In this document: positions 43,842-57,200 of the stretch, one piece after another
How the letters are laid out: every line of letters starts with the position of its first letter
Numbering within the stretch: the stretch's first letter is position 1
NCBI RefSeq assembly: GCF_010183535.1
Contig: NC_071331.1
Location: forward strand, 13,268,001 to 13,332,000
Source of the DNA: Caenorhabditis remanei
Lineage: Eukaryota > Nematoda > Chromadorea > Rhabditida > Rhabditidae
Direction of reading: 5' to 3'
DNA length: 64,000 nucleotides
Position numbers and translations under genes: made by a program
The notes under the pieces: model-generated
Database searches by the model: none
What the model saw: only the letters and a program-made list of their open reading frames with translations
Told to the model about the DNA's origin: nothing

Positions 43842-46018
43842 TCATCCGAAATGTTTTACAGTTTCAAAATTGCTACCATCTAATCTAACATACAAATTAT
43901 CTTTCCTCGAGGAACAACACTTTCCGGCAAAACAACCGGCAATAAATACAGCGAGTACCATGAAAATAAGAAATTGTAAATGAGATGATTGGTCCATTCC
44001 AGAACCTGATAAATCCAATTTCGTATATCTCAGACTCGGTTTCTCGAGACTGCCCCTCTTCTTTTCTGTGATTTTTCTATCGTATTCCATCATGTCTTTC
44101 AGCCAATAATCCATAACCTGAAATTATTTTAAATGCTGAAAGAGAAATTGAAAATTCTAACAACCTTTTTCTCGAAATTATTCCTCATTTGTGGCCTTTC
44201 CCCAGTTGTTTCATTCCAATAAACATCAAAGTAACTCGATTTTTCTGCATTCGACATCTCAAATCCATCTCCAGGATGTCCGTATTTAATAAAATTAATA
44301 AACATATTCTGATATACTTTCTTCAAATGAATCTCGTTTTCGTCTTCTTGAAATGGATGGACACCCATTATATAGTACAGATCATCAGCGTGTTTGGCAT
44401 GTTTCGGATAGGTGAATTCGTATAGGTACACCTGGAACGTGGTATGATTTCAAACAAACAAGTGTGGGCTCTACCGGGATTCCATTTTCCAGAAGTTTAT
44501 TCACTCTTATTTTTGTTGGAACAGTGATTGCCATAGTTTTGTCTGTGTGGTTTTCGAGATCTGCAAAAACGAATTTTGAACAAAAAAAAATTTGTTTAAT
44601 AGTTCTTTAAAGAATTCTGCTCACCAACAGTTGCATCTTTCAAGTCCTTTCTATATTTCTCTTCACATTCTTTTGGATTATCGAAACCAAATACCGTGGC
44701 AAGGGGAATGACTTCGTCTTCATGGTCAAATTCAATCTTCGTGCATCCAGTTAACATTGGGATCTTATTCGGAGAGTTCCAGAGTTCCATTGGCTTCACT
44801 TTGGGAAATAATGGCTCTCGAAGCACAACTCCTTTCAGATCTGAGTAACCAGCTTCTTCCAGAGATCTTTGCACTCTGAAAATTAAGACTTATCGTAATA
44901 TTCATTAACGTAGATCACCTCAACAATTCCATTCCACTTTTCTCCTGTAAACACTTCATTGTATGTCTATCCTGCTCACTTCTTGTCATAGTTTCTGCTT
45001 GTTTTGGATCAACCAAACAGTTTGCATGCTTTGCAAATCGTTGTGCTCTCTCCATGTGCAGTTCCAAAGTTTCAAAATATTGATGACCCGACATACTGAC
45101 GCTTTGTTGGAACAGACTGAAAATTTCAACACTCTTTGTCATAAACTTTCCCCAAATTCTACCTCAAATCCTGATTAATTTCCGTGCTGAATGTCAGCAT
45201 AGAAGTTATTGTCCCACCATACGAATGTCCGAAAATAGTAATTTTCTTGTTATCCCCTCCAAAGTTATGAACTTCGGATTTTACGAACTCAAAGGATTTG
45301 AGTATATCTGAAATCGAATGGTAATTATCAGAAACCCTACTTGAACTTCACCATAAAGTGCCAAATTAGTGGGAGCAATACTCTGATCCTCGACAACAAA
45401 ATGAGAAAATATTCCAAGTCGGAATGCAGGAACCAGAAGGACCACATCTAGAAGGAAGAAGCTGTGAATTAGGGAAAAGGTAATGTAGAAATGAGAAAAC
45501 CTCTTTTAACAAAAGTGTCGAACATGAAAGTGTCATTGAACATAACTGCCGAATCGAAAGAAAGTTCTCCACCATGAATATAAACAGCAACTGGGCAATT
45601 TTTAGATTTCTGAAATTATCGGGGATTGGAATGAATTCATTCAAAATGACTTACTAAACACTTGTTCGATGTGAAAATATTTATATGAAGACAGTCTTCA
45701 TCCACCCATTTTTGAGGACTTTTCGTCCAAGTTGAGTTCGACATACAAGCTGGGCCATAATCTGAAAACTAATTATAAATGTACCCATTAGACTTCATCA
45801 GTCTCACCTACTGCTTCTCTCACATCTTTCCATGGCTCAACTGTCTCTGGTTTCTGGAATCTCAAGTCTCCGATTGGAGGTTTCGCAAATGGGACATGCT
45901 TGAATGAATGATATTCTCCCACGTGTTTTCCATTTAATTTTCCATATGAAGTAGATATAATAATAGATATAGAAACTTTAATGAAAGCCAGAAGAAGAAT
46001 CAATCTCAAATTTTTCAT
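43842..46018 (-). CDS. Membrane-anchored carboxylesterase-like protein, copy 2
   Basis: Same architecture as copy 1: a signal peptide (MKNLRLILLLAFIKVSISI), ISTSYGKLNG, VPFAKPPIGDLRFQ, nucleophile elbow FGHSYGG, acidic residue in CTKIEFDHED, IMGVHPFQEDENE, a C-terminal membrane segment (LQFLIFMVLAVFIAGCFAG) and a Cys/Ser/Arg tail. The last part of the catalytic domain and the following intron are almost identical to copy 1 (44103-44431 against 41692-42015), while the 5' exons and introns differ clearly. The spacing of 242 bases to copy 1 would allow either an operon or separate promoters. Confidence 0.85.
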
Positions 46019-47784
46019 TCAGATATCTAAAATTGTTTTGTTTTCAGAAAAATCGATTATAATGTTTGATTCACTGATAAGAAATATATTGGCTCTAGTC
46101 TGATAAAACAAGGAAGTGACCGTCGAAAACGGAGTGGGAATGAACTGGTTTCGAAGGAAACTCAAGAAAGATAGCAGAATATCTAGTGACTATGGAAATC
46201 TTTAAAAAATGGGATTCTTTTCAGAATTTAAGATTTTCTCCATTTGGGAACTGAGTCTCTTTCAAATCGATGTGTGATGAGTTGTCTAAAAACCATACAT
46301 ATTTCATCCCCATTTATATAATCAATGCCATCCTCTCTGAATGTTAAATTTTCCACCTGTGTTTCATCACTTTGTTTGTGAGTTCTCGTACCTCTTATAC
46401 ACATTTTGTTGACCCTGACATACATTTTTTCTGCGTCTCTTTCCTCTAGTTTTCCCGACTTGAAGCCTTTTTTCTACTTCATTTCATGTCTGTGGTCTTC
46501 AGAGAGGACCTACCCCTAGTTTAGTATTGATTTTATTTGAATTCTAATTTTTTCCACGGGTTTTTATTCTACTGGTATTCAAACGGGCACTCAACGGGTT
46601 TCATGGACCTTTAGTCGGATCATTGGTCGAGTTGTTCACGGTTGAAGGTTGATGAGTACAAACTCCGTGGATATAAAACCTTCAAAACGTTACAGATGAG
46701 TTGGTTCTGAGCTGCCTTGCTCCTCCTGTAGATGTGAAGATCATACATTTAGCGAAGCGCAAAATGGCAAAAAGTGCTAGTGATCGAGATGCCAAAAAGT
46801 AGAAATTATGGTGGAGGAATAGAAGGTTTAAATTGTTACTGTAGATTCAGAACTCTATCGATTTTATTCCAGATTTTCAGAGCGTAACCTCACTTAATTG
46901 ACTCGACGAAGACTTAGATACCTTCAGTGAAACACAGGATGGCGGGAAGATGAGAGAATGATAAATAATATGTTATAAAAATTGTATATGTTTATTTTGA
47001 CTTGAAATGTGACAGGTGCGAACGGGTCAATAAATATATATTTTTGAAACAAGTAATGCAAAACAAAAACTAAAAAGAACAATGAGTGACGAGGACACAT
47101 TCATTTATCCGAGTTATTTTATAGGCGACCTTCAATTTGGATGTTTGGTACAGTATATACAAGTTAATAATAATGATACATATCACTTAGATTGTAGTAA
47201 AAATTGCGATGACTTCTTCTGGTGCACCAAACACGAATTTTAAAGTTCATCCAAACATACTCTGTTCGTTACAATGACAAACTACTTTCAATCTGCTTTT
47301 AGCTACAGTTACATCCTATAGTTGAACTTCAAGACTTCATCAGGCGCACAATTAACTTTTGGTACAACCATTCTCAAGCCCGATTCGAACTGAGCCGACT
47401 ACTTTTATTGACGTTAATCATTATTTCTCCCAGTCCAATATCTCACATCCAAGTTGTACTGAATTTACGTTACTGTTAACTACTTTGAACTACAACGTAA
47501 GTTAAGTTAACTTAACGCGTTCACTTTTATCAGGTGGCCGAGTTGTCTTCAACACGGTCACCGTCCGTGTACTCCACGTGGACAACACTTGTATTTATTT
47601 TTTGCCACTCGTTTCTTTTTTATCCCCAACAAACTCGAGACGCGGCTCGTTTGTCTGCTTGTTTCACCATTTTTCTTACAAAATAACAGTTTTTTTCTCC
47701 AAATTTACAAAAATATGAATTTTTCATTCATCAAATGTTTTTCACTACAGGTTTTAGGCCTACGCAACGTCGAATGCTTGAGAA
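46019..47784. other. Intergenic between divergent esterase copy 2 and the ENPP gene
   Basis: 1.77 kb containing both promoters. CTGCGTCTC is at 46431-46439. The frame at 46228-46425 has no features. A CACTACAG at about 47743-47750 may be the trans-splice acceptor of the ENPP gene. Confidence 0.45.
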
Positions 47785-49949
47785 ATGCTCATAAAAGTGT
47801 TGTTATGTTTGATTGTTCTGCTCAATGCAGTAACAGGACTTTCCAGGCATCCGAAACTGTTGCTTATCTCATTTGATGGATTTCGTTATGATTTATTAGA
47901 GGAGGGATTAGTAAGTGATTTGAATTTAGTGTATTAGATCATTGACTGCGTGTTTCAGGTACCGAACATTCACAAATGGGCGACAATGTCAACATGGTTC
48001 ACTTCTGGTGTCAAATCACAATATGTGACATATACTGCTCCAAATCATATGAGTATTGCAACTGGAATGTTTGAACAAGAACACGGAATCGTCGGAAACT
48101 ACTTTTTTGATGCGGAAACGAAGAAAATGTACGTGTCTGTATACTGAGTTTGCGACCATAGATTCGGTCTGTTTTTGATTCCTTAACTCCCGAAAGATTA
48201 AACTTAGAAGAATAATATTTGATGATCGAAGTATTTCGTTAATTTTAGGTTCGATTATTTCAATTCAACTGGTAAAGATGGTGCTGTGAACGCGTCGCAA
48301 GCAGATTTTTGGTTTAAATCAGATCCTATTTGGTTGACTAACGAGCGATGGGAGACGTCCAGGAGGTCTGCTTCGTTTTACTGGCCGAACGGAGAATCAC
48401 CATTCCCGTACCTTCCTCATAGACCTAAAATCGCTAAGTTAGTGGATAATTCTATATTTTTCTCATTCTGAGTTTGCAGACCCTGGACTATCGTAGGTGA
48501 TCTCAAAACTTGGATGCAAGATGCTGATGACGTTATCGATGCTTTTACTCGTGAGAAAGAGCCAGTTAATTTCGCTGCTTGGTACGTGGCTGAGCCTGAT
48601 CACACACTTCATGGAAACGGATTCCATAATAAGGAAATTGAGAAAACATTGAAAAAAATGGACGATCTCTTCCTTTATTTCATCAAAAAGTTCGATGATA
48701 ACAATTTGGGAACTGAAGTTAATATCATTCTAACAGCAGATCACGGTCATGCGGAAATTAAAGGTATGTAATATAAAAAGTTACATAATCTGCAGTTTTT
48801 TCTTCAGACCACAAGCATGTAATGTGTGTGAAAAATTTTGTGAGCGGTGCTGGGTTTGAGATGGGCGATCATATGATCTATCCACATTCGGAAGAAATCG
48901 GTAAACAGATTTATACGAATTTGACTGAAGCTGTGAAGAAATATGGATATGAAGTTAATATTCACTGGAAAGAAGATGTTCCGGAGAGGTGGCACTATAA
49001 AAACAGTTCTAGAATTGGGAAAATTGTATTTGAACCACAAGTCGGATCCGCAATCTCGTTTTCATGCACCTCTGAGCAGATGGAAAAGTGAGTAGAATTT
49101 AGCAGTTCTGCATAATATCGTAATAAACTTCAGACAATACGGAGAGAATGGTACTACAAAATTCAATTCATCCACGCATGGGCAAGATCCTGATAGACCA
49201 GAAATGAGAGCGTTCCTCATGATGAGAGGACCTGCGTTTTCTGAAAATTACACTGTAAGAAATCAATCATAATTGTAATTTTTGAAAATACTATTTTCAG
49301 ATAGCCGATATTCCATCGAACGTAGATTTATATAATCTGATGTGTCATGTACTCGGAATCACTCCATCTGAAAACAATGGAACGATGGAAATTGTAAAAC
49401 GAGCATTGAAAGAGAATAGATACTTGCCAATGACTCATGGATTCGTATTTAATCAGATCACTGTGAGTCCACAGTTTTAATAAATGTTATTACATGAGTC
49501 AAGTGATTCATATCAGTTTATAGTCATCCTGTGAATGTCTCTGTACAACTCGATCTTTTGTATTCCAGGACTCATGGAGTTTCTCCTTAATTCTCATTCC
49601 ATCAATGTGCATTGTGATCGTTTTCTTTGCTTACGGTTGTAAAAAGACCGTATTGAAGTCGGATCCTAATTGGGGAAGATCTGATACTGTTCAAGGATAT
49701 CGTCCGTTGAGTAATAGAACAAATGAAGGATTCGAATTGAATGATGATGAAGATGAAGATGAAGGAGATGGGTTGAGGAGTAGTGGTGATATAGAAAGAG
49801 GTGGAAGAAGGAATCAAGCAGGAGGAGGAGCTCTCGGAAGTGTAAGATCAACACACAGTTTTTCTAAATTGTGGAACTTTTTTCAGCTCAGCAATGGGAC
49901 AGTTGCCATGTCAGGACTATTGGACGAAATGAGCGACGATGATATTTGA
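47785..49949 (+). CDS. Ectonucleotide pyrophosphatase/phosphodiesterase (ENPP family)
   Basis: Nine exons (47785-47910, 47959-48128, 48249-48437, 48480-48763, 48808-49087, 49134-49254, 49301-49462, 49569-49841, 49887-49949) give 555 residues. A signal peptide (MLIKVLLCLIVLLNAVTG) leads into the phosphodiesterase domain. Zinc/catalytic motifs: ISFDGFRYD, the nucleophile Thr in YTAPNHMSIATG, WYVAEPDHTLHGNG, LTADHGHAE and STHGQDPDRPEM. Near the C-terminus is a membrane helix (FSLILIPSMCIVIVFFAYG) and a strongly acidic cytosolic tail (ELNDDEDEDEGDG). Such type I membrane ecto-enzymes cleave nucleotides or phospholipid head groups outside the cell; the substrate cannot be told. All metal ligands I expect are present. 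Confidence 0.92.
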
Positions 49950-50351
49950 TACTCTACTTATGATTTCCAGTTTTTAGAACACAATGTACATAAGTCTCAC
50001 TTTTTTATTTTCCACCCCGATTTCCAGCAGAGTGCCTTTTTTCGAGTTTTAATACCGATTTAGCAAAATATCCGAGTTTCTTTGCAAAATAATCATCATG
50101 TCACCTAGTCATATTACATGTTTTATCCTCTTTTCGATGTCATCCGGTTGTGGATTTTTTGGATTTCTAAAATCACCATCTTATCAGATTAAATGTGATA
50201 TTTTCATGTATCATTCAGTCAACTAATGAATATTTCATCCGTTTTGAAAACGCTTTTATACATTTTTGCTTTTGGTTTCATCTTGGCCTTGCTCGTTACT
50301 TCTTGCCTTCTTTTTTCTTAGAAAAAGTGATTTTCATATGATTTTCAGGGT
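49950..50351. other. Intergenic between ENPP and METTL13-type genes
   Basis: 400 bases, T-rich 3'UTR DNA. A GATTTTCAG ends at 50348, three bases before the next ATG, and fits a trans-splice acceptor. The same orientation and short spacing allow a two-gene operon. Confidence 0.45.
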
Positions 50352-52784
50352 ATGTCTGCTCCAAATGAGCCGCAGTCGTTCACTGATCCAGCGTACTGGA
50401 AAAACTTCTTCGCCAAAAGGAAATCACCATTCGAATGGTATAATTTTGGCAAAGAGGAGAAAAATATTAATATTCGTATTTGAAGGTACGGAGACTACAA
50501 TTCGTTGTCGAAAGTAATCGATAAGTATTTAAAACCAAGTGATAAATTCCTTCAACTTGGATGCGGTAACTCCGAATTGGCCACTCAACTGTACGACAAT
50601 GGATTCCATAATATTCACAGTATTGATGTGGAACCCTCTGTTATTGCCGCACAGATTCGGAAAAATAAGGAAAGACCCGGGATGCTGTTCAGTACTGGAG
50701 ATGCTGCTAATGTAAGTTTTATCAAAAAATGCTTATTGAAATTTTTAACTTTTCCAGCTTACAATGGGCGATGGAGAACTCACAGTTGTTCTAGACAAGG
50801 GAACTCTCGATGCTCTCCTTCCACCAGCTGCATCAGACGCTGATAGAGCTACAGTGACAAAAATGTTCGATGAGGTTCATCGAGTACTCGCTTCCGGAGG
50901 AAGATACATCATCGTTACGCTTGCACAGCCACATATTACCGAATTCTGGATTGATCATTTCTTCCCGCTGTATGTGGAAACTTTGGTAAATTTATATTGA
51001 AAAAATCCCATTTTTGCAGCAAGCAATACATCCTCCGAGTGCAGAAGGTTGAGAACAAAGCATCGGGATTTCCAATGCCCGTGTTCTGTTTCATCGCCAC
51101 GAAAATGCGTGCTCCAATGCCGAATCCATTGGTATGCCTCTGAAATTTTTCTGCCCCTCATATTAACGAATTTCAGCCACTCGAAGTGCTTCGTTCCAGT
51201 TCAATTCGAACTGACCGTATTGAGAGTACTGATGAATTAAAAGATGCCATTCGAGGAGAACAAGAGTTGTCACAGTTCATTTACCTCTGTTCCAAGTGAG
51301 AAATTCTCTTGAAAATCCTTCAAAACCAAGATTGTTTCAGAAAGCTTGACGTGGAAGTATCAATTGATTTCCAAGGAGAAGATTCATCATCGGGACCGCG
51401 GTACCGTGTTTGTGTCGTCGATAATCCGGAAACTAAAACTATCGATACGTTTGCTGCGTTTGTGGTTCCTATTGGAAGGTATCCACATATCCAATGAACA
51501 CTTATAACTGTCAATTTCCAGAGATGCCGAGTGGCTCTTCGCTTCACCGAAAGGCAGAAAAGCTCTTCGTTCACAATGTGGTCGTGATCGTCTCGCAATG
51601 ATTTTTCTCAACAGAAGCCATCAATATGAGAAAGGAATGGATGGAGTGAAAGCGGACATCGGACATTTTGTTGGAATGTTGGATGTTAGAGCGAACGATT
51701 CGGGAAATGTGAGCATTTAGAGCAGTGTGAATAGGTTAAACAATTTTGTTTTATAGTATGAGATCTTATCAGTCGGTGGAGTCGATGTCAAGCGAACTAT
51801 TTCAACTGGTCGCTCTGAAATCAATGGTGGATGGAGTGTTGAAGAGATTACAGTCGACGGAAAGAATTGTAGAAGACTTGTTTTCTTGAACACAATGAAC
51901 TTGGTGCAATCGGAAGCGTTCTTGAAAAGTGATACTTGAAAATACTCAACTAATTTCAATATTCGAATATTTCAGCCGGAAAGAAGAAGCAAACGATAAT
52001 TGATCTCGACCAGCTCGCCTGTGATTTCCATAGAATGATGATTGGATCATTAGCACTGAGTTCTCATCAACCACTTGCTAAACTTGATACTCCGTGTAAA
52101 ATGGCAGTACTTGGACTCGGAGGAGGTCTTCTGACTGCATATCTCCTGAGACACTTCAGAAAAGTACGAATCACTGCTGTCGAACTCGATCCAGAAGTTG
52201 CTAAAATTGCCAATGCTCACTTTTCATTCCCTCACTCGGATCCGAGAATCGAAGTAGTCATTCAAGATGCTTTGGTACATCTTCAAGAGACTGCTAAGAA
52301 ATCGGAAGGTATTTTGAAATAATCTTTGAATTCCCTGTTCATCAATAAACTTGCAGAAGAGAAATACGACGTAATATTCGTTGACGTTTCCGGGAGTCAG
52401 AATGCTGCACTCCAATGCCCACCTCCTTCATTCCTCACACCAGAGGCTCTTTCCGATATGAAAAACTCTCTGAAAGAACACGGAATGCTCAGTTTGAACC
52501 TAGTCACACGTGACTCTGAACTAGGAAAATCGATTAAGTTGAATATCATTGAGTATTTCCCAACTCTTTACACGGTTTTATCATTCGAAGATGTTAACGA
52601 GGTTTGATTGAATAATACCTGTCTCTATCTCATCTCTATTTCTCAGGTTATCGTTGGACTTAAAGCTCCAAAGAACACTCTGAAGCCAGTCGTTCCTCAA
52701 AAATTAATCAACACCGTCCGCAAAGACTTGGGAAGTTACGATGAAGTCGTCGGAGCGATCTCGAATATTCGTATGGTTGATTAA
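50352..52784 (+). CDS. Dual-domain methyltransferase, METTL13 type (eEF1A methylation)
   Basis: Eleven exons (50352-50437, 50486-50711, 50758-50969, 51020-51131, 51177-51295, 51341-51478, 51522-51708, 51757-51928, 51976-52308, 52357-52601, 52647-52784) give 655 residues. The N-terminal methyltransferase domain has motif I LQLGCGNSELA, the acidic post-I residue in SIDVEPSVI and VLDKGTLDALL; the C-terminal one has AVLGLGGGLLTAYL, TAVELDPEVAKIA and YDVIFVDVSG. Mammalian METTL13 trimethylates the N-terminus and dimethylates Lys55 of eEF1A with these two domains. The intron at 50438-50485 ends in TTGAAG, a weak acceptor, but the frame requires it. AATAAA is at 52895-52900. Confidence 0.92.
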
Positions 52785-53134
52785 CTTGTTTTTCTTTTTC
52801 TTCTCTGTTTTTTTTTGAGTATCCCGTTGTTTTTAATTATTCCCATGTTGCAAGTTTGATACCGATTTCTTTTCTTGTTGTTTCACTTTTTAAAAATAAA
52901 TATGGTTTATGATTCCAGTCACAAAATCAGTCGGATGTTCAATAACGTGTCAGTGACCTCCAGTACGATAAAGTCTAGTAGCCCCCAAATATTGAAATAA
53001 ATCTGTGAATAAATACAGTTTGCACGGGGGATTATTGTCTATTAACCTTTTTGACAATTTTTAATCGTTTCAATATTCACTTCCTCATTTGAATTCCTTT
53101 TAAATGTTGCAATTGAAATCTCGTTTCATTCAAA
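52785..53134. other. Intergenic, METTL13-type 3'UTR and next promoter
   Basis: The 3'UTR ends near the AATAAA at 52895-52900; the remaining bases hold the promoter of the small secreted gene. Nothing else seen. Confidence 0.5.
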
Positions 53135-53600
53135 ATGATTCGAATAATTTCTCTTGTTTTTCTATTTTCGGTACTCAATGTTTTGGTTGATTCGAATTCA
53201 ATGCCGATGCGAATGATGGCTGTCAAGGTACTCTGCAATTATTTCCTATTCTATTGAATTTCGTGTTTTCAGCCAGGAGATAAACTAGAAATCGAGTATT
53301 ACAATCCAACAAAAATCTCCAGATTTGTCAAAAATGCGAAAGGAGTTGAAATTGAACACGTTTTCAGAGTGTGCAATGGAAAGAATAAGGCGAAATGTGG
53401 ATATTGGGAGAACGTCAAGGTAGACTCATTTTTTTATTTCAGACATTTTAATGTGATATTTTCAGACAAAGAAGAAGGTTGCACGAGCGACAACTTACAA
53501 TAAAAAGAAGAATATTCTGACTGTTCCAAAAATGAAAGCGGCCGATGCGGGAACTTATAGAGATAATAATTATGATACTGTAACTGTTTATGTTATGTGA
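53135..53600 (+). CDS. Small secreted protein, possibly Ig-like
   Basis: Three exons (53135-53227, 53273-53419, 53466-53600), all phase 0, encode 124 residues. A signal peptide (MIRIISLVFLFSVLNVLVDS) precedes a beta-strand-rich domain of about 95 residues. The stretch MKAADAGTYRDNNYDTVTVY resembles the end of an I-set Ig domain (the DAGTY turn), but the two Cys (VCNGKNKAKC) are close together instead of spanning the sandwich, so the assignment is weak. It is very basic in the middle. Function unknown; it is likely extracellular. Confidence 0.75.
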
Positions 53601-54277
53601 AGATTAAGAATGAAATAATTGATATGTTGAACAAAACACAGAAGGAGAAGGATTATTGAGATTGACTCCAGCTATAGTTGGAACTAAAATCTGATCACCT
53701 TCGAACCACGTATCCATTCTTAAGGAAGTTGAAAATAAAACGAAAACGTGTTAGGTCTCATAGATGAATCATTTAGTATAGAACATCCTCCATCTGCAAT
53801 TCTGAAGCCACAAGGGGATCCGAGTTTCCGAAAAGTCTTTCATTTGACTATCCAAGAAAACATTTGATCATGGTTACTGTGAATTGTTTTTACTAGAACA
53901 AACTCCTGGAATTCACATCTGTTTGGAACTCAAACTACACATTCTCATCGTGTCTTGTTTTTTGACCAATTCGAGTCAATCGTTTCCAGATCAAACACTA
54001 TATAATACCATCTTCTTCTTCTTCTCTTCGCTTCCGTCACCATCACTTTCAGCAGCAAAGGAAGGCATCAATTGACGACTTAAAGGTGGAGTTAACAGAG
54101 ACTCTTTTCTCTTATCACAATAATAAATTAAATTGTGATAAAAGAAGAGAAAGAGAGGCACAGTCGTCACCTACCATTTTTCAACTCTTTTTGATTTATT
54201 GCCCCCTTTCTTCTGGTTGTAAAATACTTACTTTTTTGGTTTTGCTGAAAGTTTGAATTGAAATTTCCCGTTTTCAG
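53601..54277. other. Intergenic with an AT-rich inverted repeat
   Basis: Promoter of the mucin-like gene. The only clear structure is the hairpin at 54102-54155. Confidence 0.45.
54102..54155. repeat. Short inverted repeat / hairpin
   Basis: CTCTTATCACAAT (54109-54121) and ATTGTGATAA (54132-54141) pair perfectly over ten bases around a ten-base loop. Outer CT-rich and GA-rich arms extend the stem after a small bulge. It lies about 130 bases upstream of the mucin-like ATG. Confidence 0.55.
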
Positions 54278-57200
54278 ATGAAATTTCTCTCGGCAGTACT
54301 TGTACTGCTGGTGGCATCCAGTCATGTTTTAGGAGATTCTAGTAAGTTTTCAGTTTAAAAAAGAACAAAGAGGCTGCAAATTAAAAAATTTCTAATAGGA
54401 TAATCATTATTTTTTTCCTACTAATTATCTAATTTCCTATTCTTCGAAGGCAGCCACATATGAAGAAACTATTCTAATAGAGTTTATATGAAAATGCTAC
54501 AGTAACCAATCCACTGCTTCTTGATTTCTGAATCCCCCAATTCAATTCCATTTGAAAATTCGAAAAGCAGCCTCAACATATTTAAAAATTGGGCGTTTCC
54601 CTTGTTCCCGGTGGCGTCGCTCCTGCAATAAATCATTTTGATCACCACTGATTGGTAGCTTTTTGTCAACTGATAACAGTTAAGAGGACTGAAAGAATTA
54701 AAATGTCTTCTCTTTTTCAATGAGTATTGTACTCTGATTAGGCGAATGGAATGAAACTGTATTGGGAGAGGAAAGGATGATGATGATGAAATCGGAACGG
54801 GACTAAAAATAAATATACAGCGGGAATGCATTTAGAAAACTTGTTGATGTTATGGGATAATCACCGCCGAAAAACTAAGATTGCAAAAAATGGGAAAGCC
54901 TTTTAAAAATACACTTTTTAAAAGTTTGAACCTCTTGGAAAACTTTTTTTGGATTGCTATCAACCCCATAAAGATTGTTTTGAGTATCATTTTGACTGCA
55001 TGAGAATAGTTTTCATAGTTATTCAGTCTGTATGAGCTTGAGATTATATCAAAAAAGATATTTAATATAAGGGCTATTCAAATCTGGAAACAAACATTCT
55101 TCCTCATAACTGAAAAACTGAGTGAAAAAAGGTTGTTTCCAGAAGTGAGCAGCCACATAACAAAGAGACTCTTTCTGATACAAGTCTTATTGTTTACAAA
55201 AATTTTGGGGGATTTTTACGAAAAGGCTCTTGTCTCAAATTTTCAAGACATCAAAAACGAAGAAAAGGCTTCTTCTTGGCCGTGAGTAACCACAACAGAA
55301 CTATTCTGAACCACATAACAGAGTTGATTAGCAAATCCAGAATCAAATAATGTTCCATGTCCCATCAAATATTTATTCCTGAAAATTGAACATCGGTTTA
55401 ACAGAGTTTCTACAAATCCGTTGCTAGTCAATAAATTCAAATAAATAGGATTTATCATAAGATATAAGCCAGCTCTAATTCAGCATACAATCATCGTCCG
55501 GCAAAAATTGAAAAGTTAAGTTAAATGAAGAATTCCAATCATAAATTATTCAGTTTCAAAAAGTTTAATACAAATTTTTGTTCCAGGTTCAACTGTCACA
55601 ACAACGCCTGCTTCGGAACCAAGCACAAGTACTCCAGGTTCGTCTTTAGGATGAAGAAAGTGAACACAATTTGGCGAACTACGTTTTCCAAATTGAAAAG
55701 TTTTATCCTTTCACAAAGTTTTTCCTCCCGTTCTAATCAAAGAAGTTGATAACCGATTAATTGATTTCCTTTGCTTTTTCTCAAAAATGTTTAATCAAAC
55801 TAACTGATTGCTGATTGGTTGGAACTGTAGGAAAGAGGCAAACTCGAGAGAACTGAAAATAGAAAAATGAAGGAATGTGTGAATGACGTCATAGTGATGT
55901 CAATGGAATGAATAGAAGAGGAAGTGATAAGAGATGATTTATCTACTTGAATTCCAGAAAAATATGTTTTTGATTTGGAAGTTATCTGAAAACTCAATTA
56001 CAGTAGTGCCAACTGATGGTTCATCAGCCAGCACTGTCACTGAGGGATCTACTGCTTCTGCAGGAACTGGATCCACAGTTTCAGCTGGTACAGGACCAAC
56101 AGCAGCTCCTGGAAGTACAGTAACCGATGAATCAAATACAGGAAGCACTGTTCCAGGTGTGCGAATCATCTCTGACATCAATTCAAACTTCAATTTCAGC
56201 AGGCACAACCACTCCAACTCCATTGAAACTTTCCACTTTCCCAGTGTCGAATGATGTAACCGTATTAGATGCCAAGCTCATTCTTCAACAGGCAGTACAA
56301 CTCAATCAGCAAATCAATGCGTAAGTTTTCTTTGGTTTTTCTGAAAAGTAGTAATTCAATATTTTTCAATCCGACAACTCATAAACTATTCAGATTGAAT
56401 GACTACTTGAAGAAAGCTCAAGCCGACACTGACCCAAACAAATCTCCACTTTTTGCTCAACTCAATTCATTCTCTACAAATATCACAGCTCAAAACACAA
56501 CTCTGCAAGGATATGTGACGAAGCTGCAGGTATAGCACTTTAAATAAAAACTACTAGAAATGAATAATCCCTCTTTCAGGCACTCGCTGACACTCAATCC
56601 AATTTGGATAAACGTGTCACATCTGCTACTAACACATTCGTTTGCTTCTCTCAATCTAGCTGTGTTACTGTGAGTTTTCCATTATAATTTGAGTGAACTA
56701 GTCTGAAAAAAAACTCACTCAAGCTTAGAGAACACATTAAAGACAACTTTTTCACATACTCTATCTAATTGCAGGATGTTCCAACTACTCCAGAACCAAC
56801 TTCGCCAGGACCGACTCCGTGTAAGTCGAGTTGAATGAGATGAGAATATTTAGGACATTTTGAAAAAAGAATCCCGAATGTTAATCTCTCACTTTTTGTT
56901 TTTTAGCTGTCACTCCATGCACGAACAAAACTTTGATCACGGACGATACTAAGACTTTACCATATTCTTTTGATAACACTCAGGTGAATTTCGAATTATC
57001 GTTTAGTTTAGAAGAATCTTTTTACAGAATGCTGCTCAATGTGTTGTTAGTGTGAAATCTAAAGACTCAACATACAACGTGACAGTGACCCTCAATGCAA
57101 CATTCACCGGGTCCGATGCTTGGGTGAGATTGGTTGAGACAAGAACTCAGAACAGTGTTACGTAAGTAGAAAACAAAGTCAACACGATATACCAACTTTA

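Noticed and set aside
47380..47410. Minus-strand GTTCGAATC resembling a tRNA B box
   Set aside because: The flanking T-stem bases mismatch and there is no A box upstream.
47533..47590. TGGCCGAGTTGT resembling a tRNA-Ser/Leu A box
   Set aside because: No B box (GGTTCGAxTCC) follows at the required distance and no acceptor stem can be formed.
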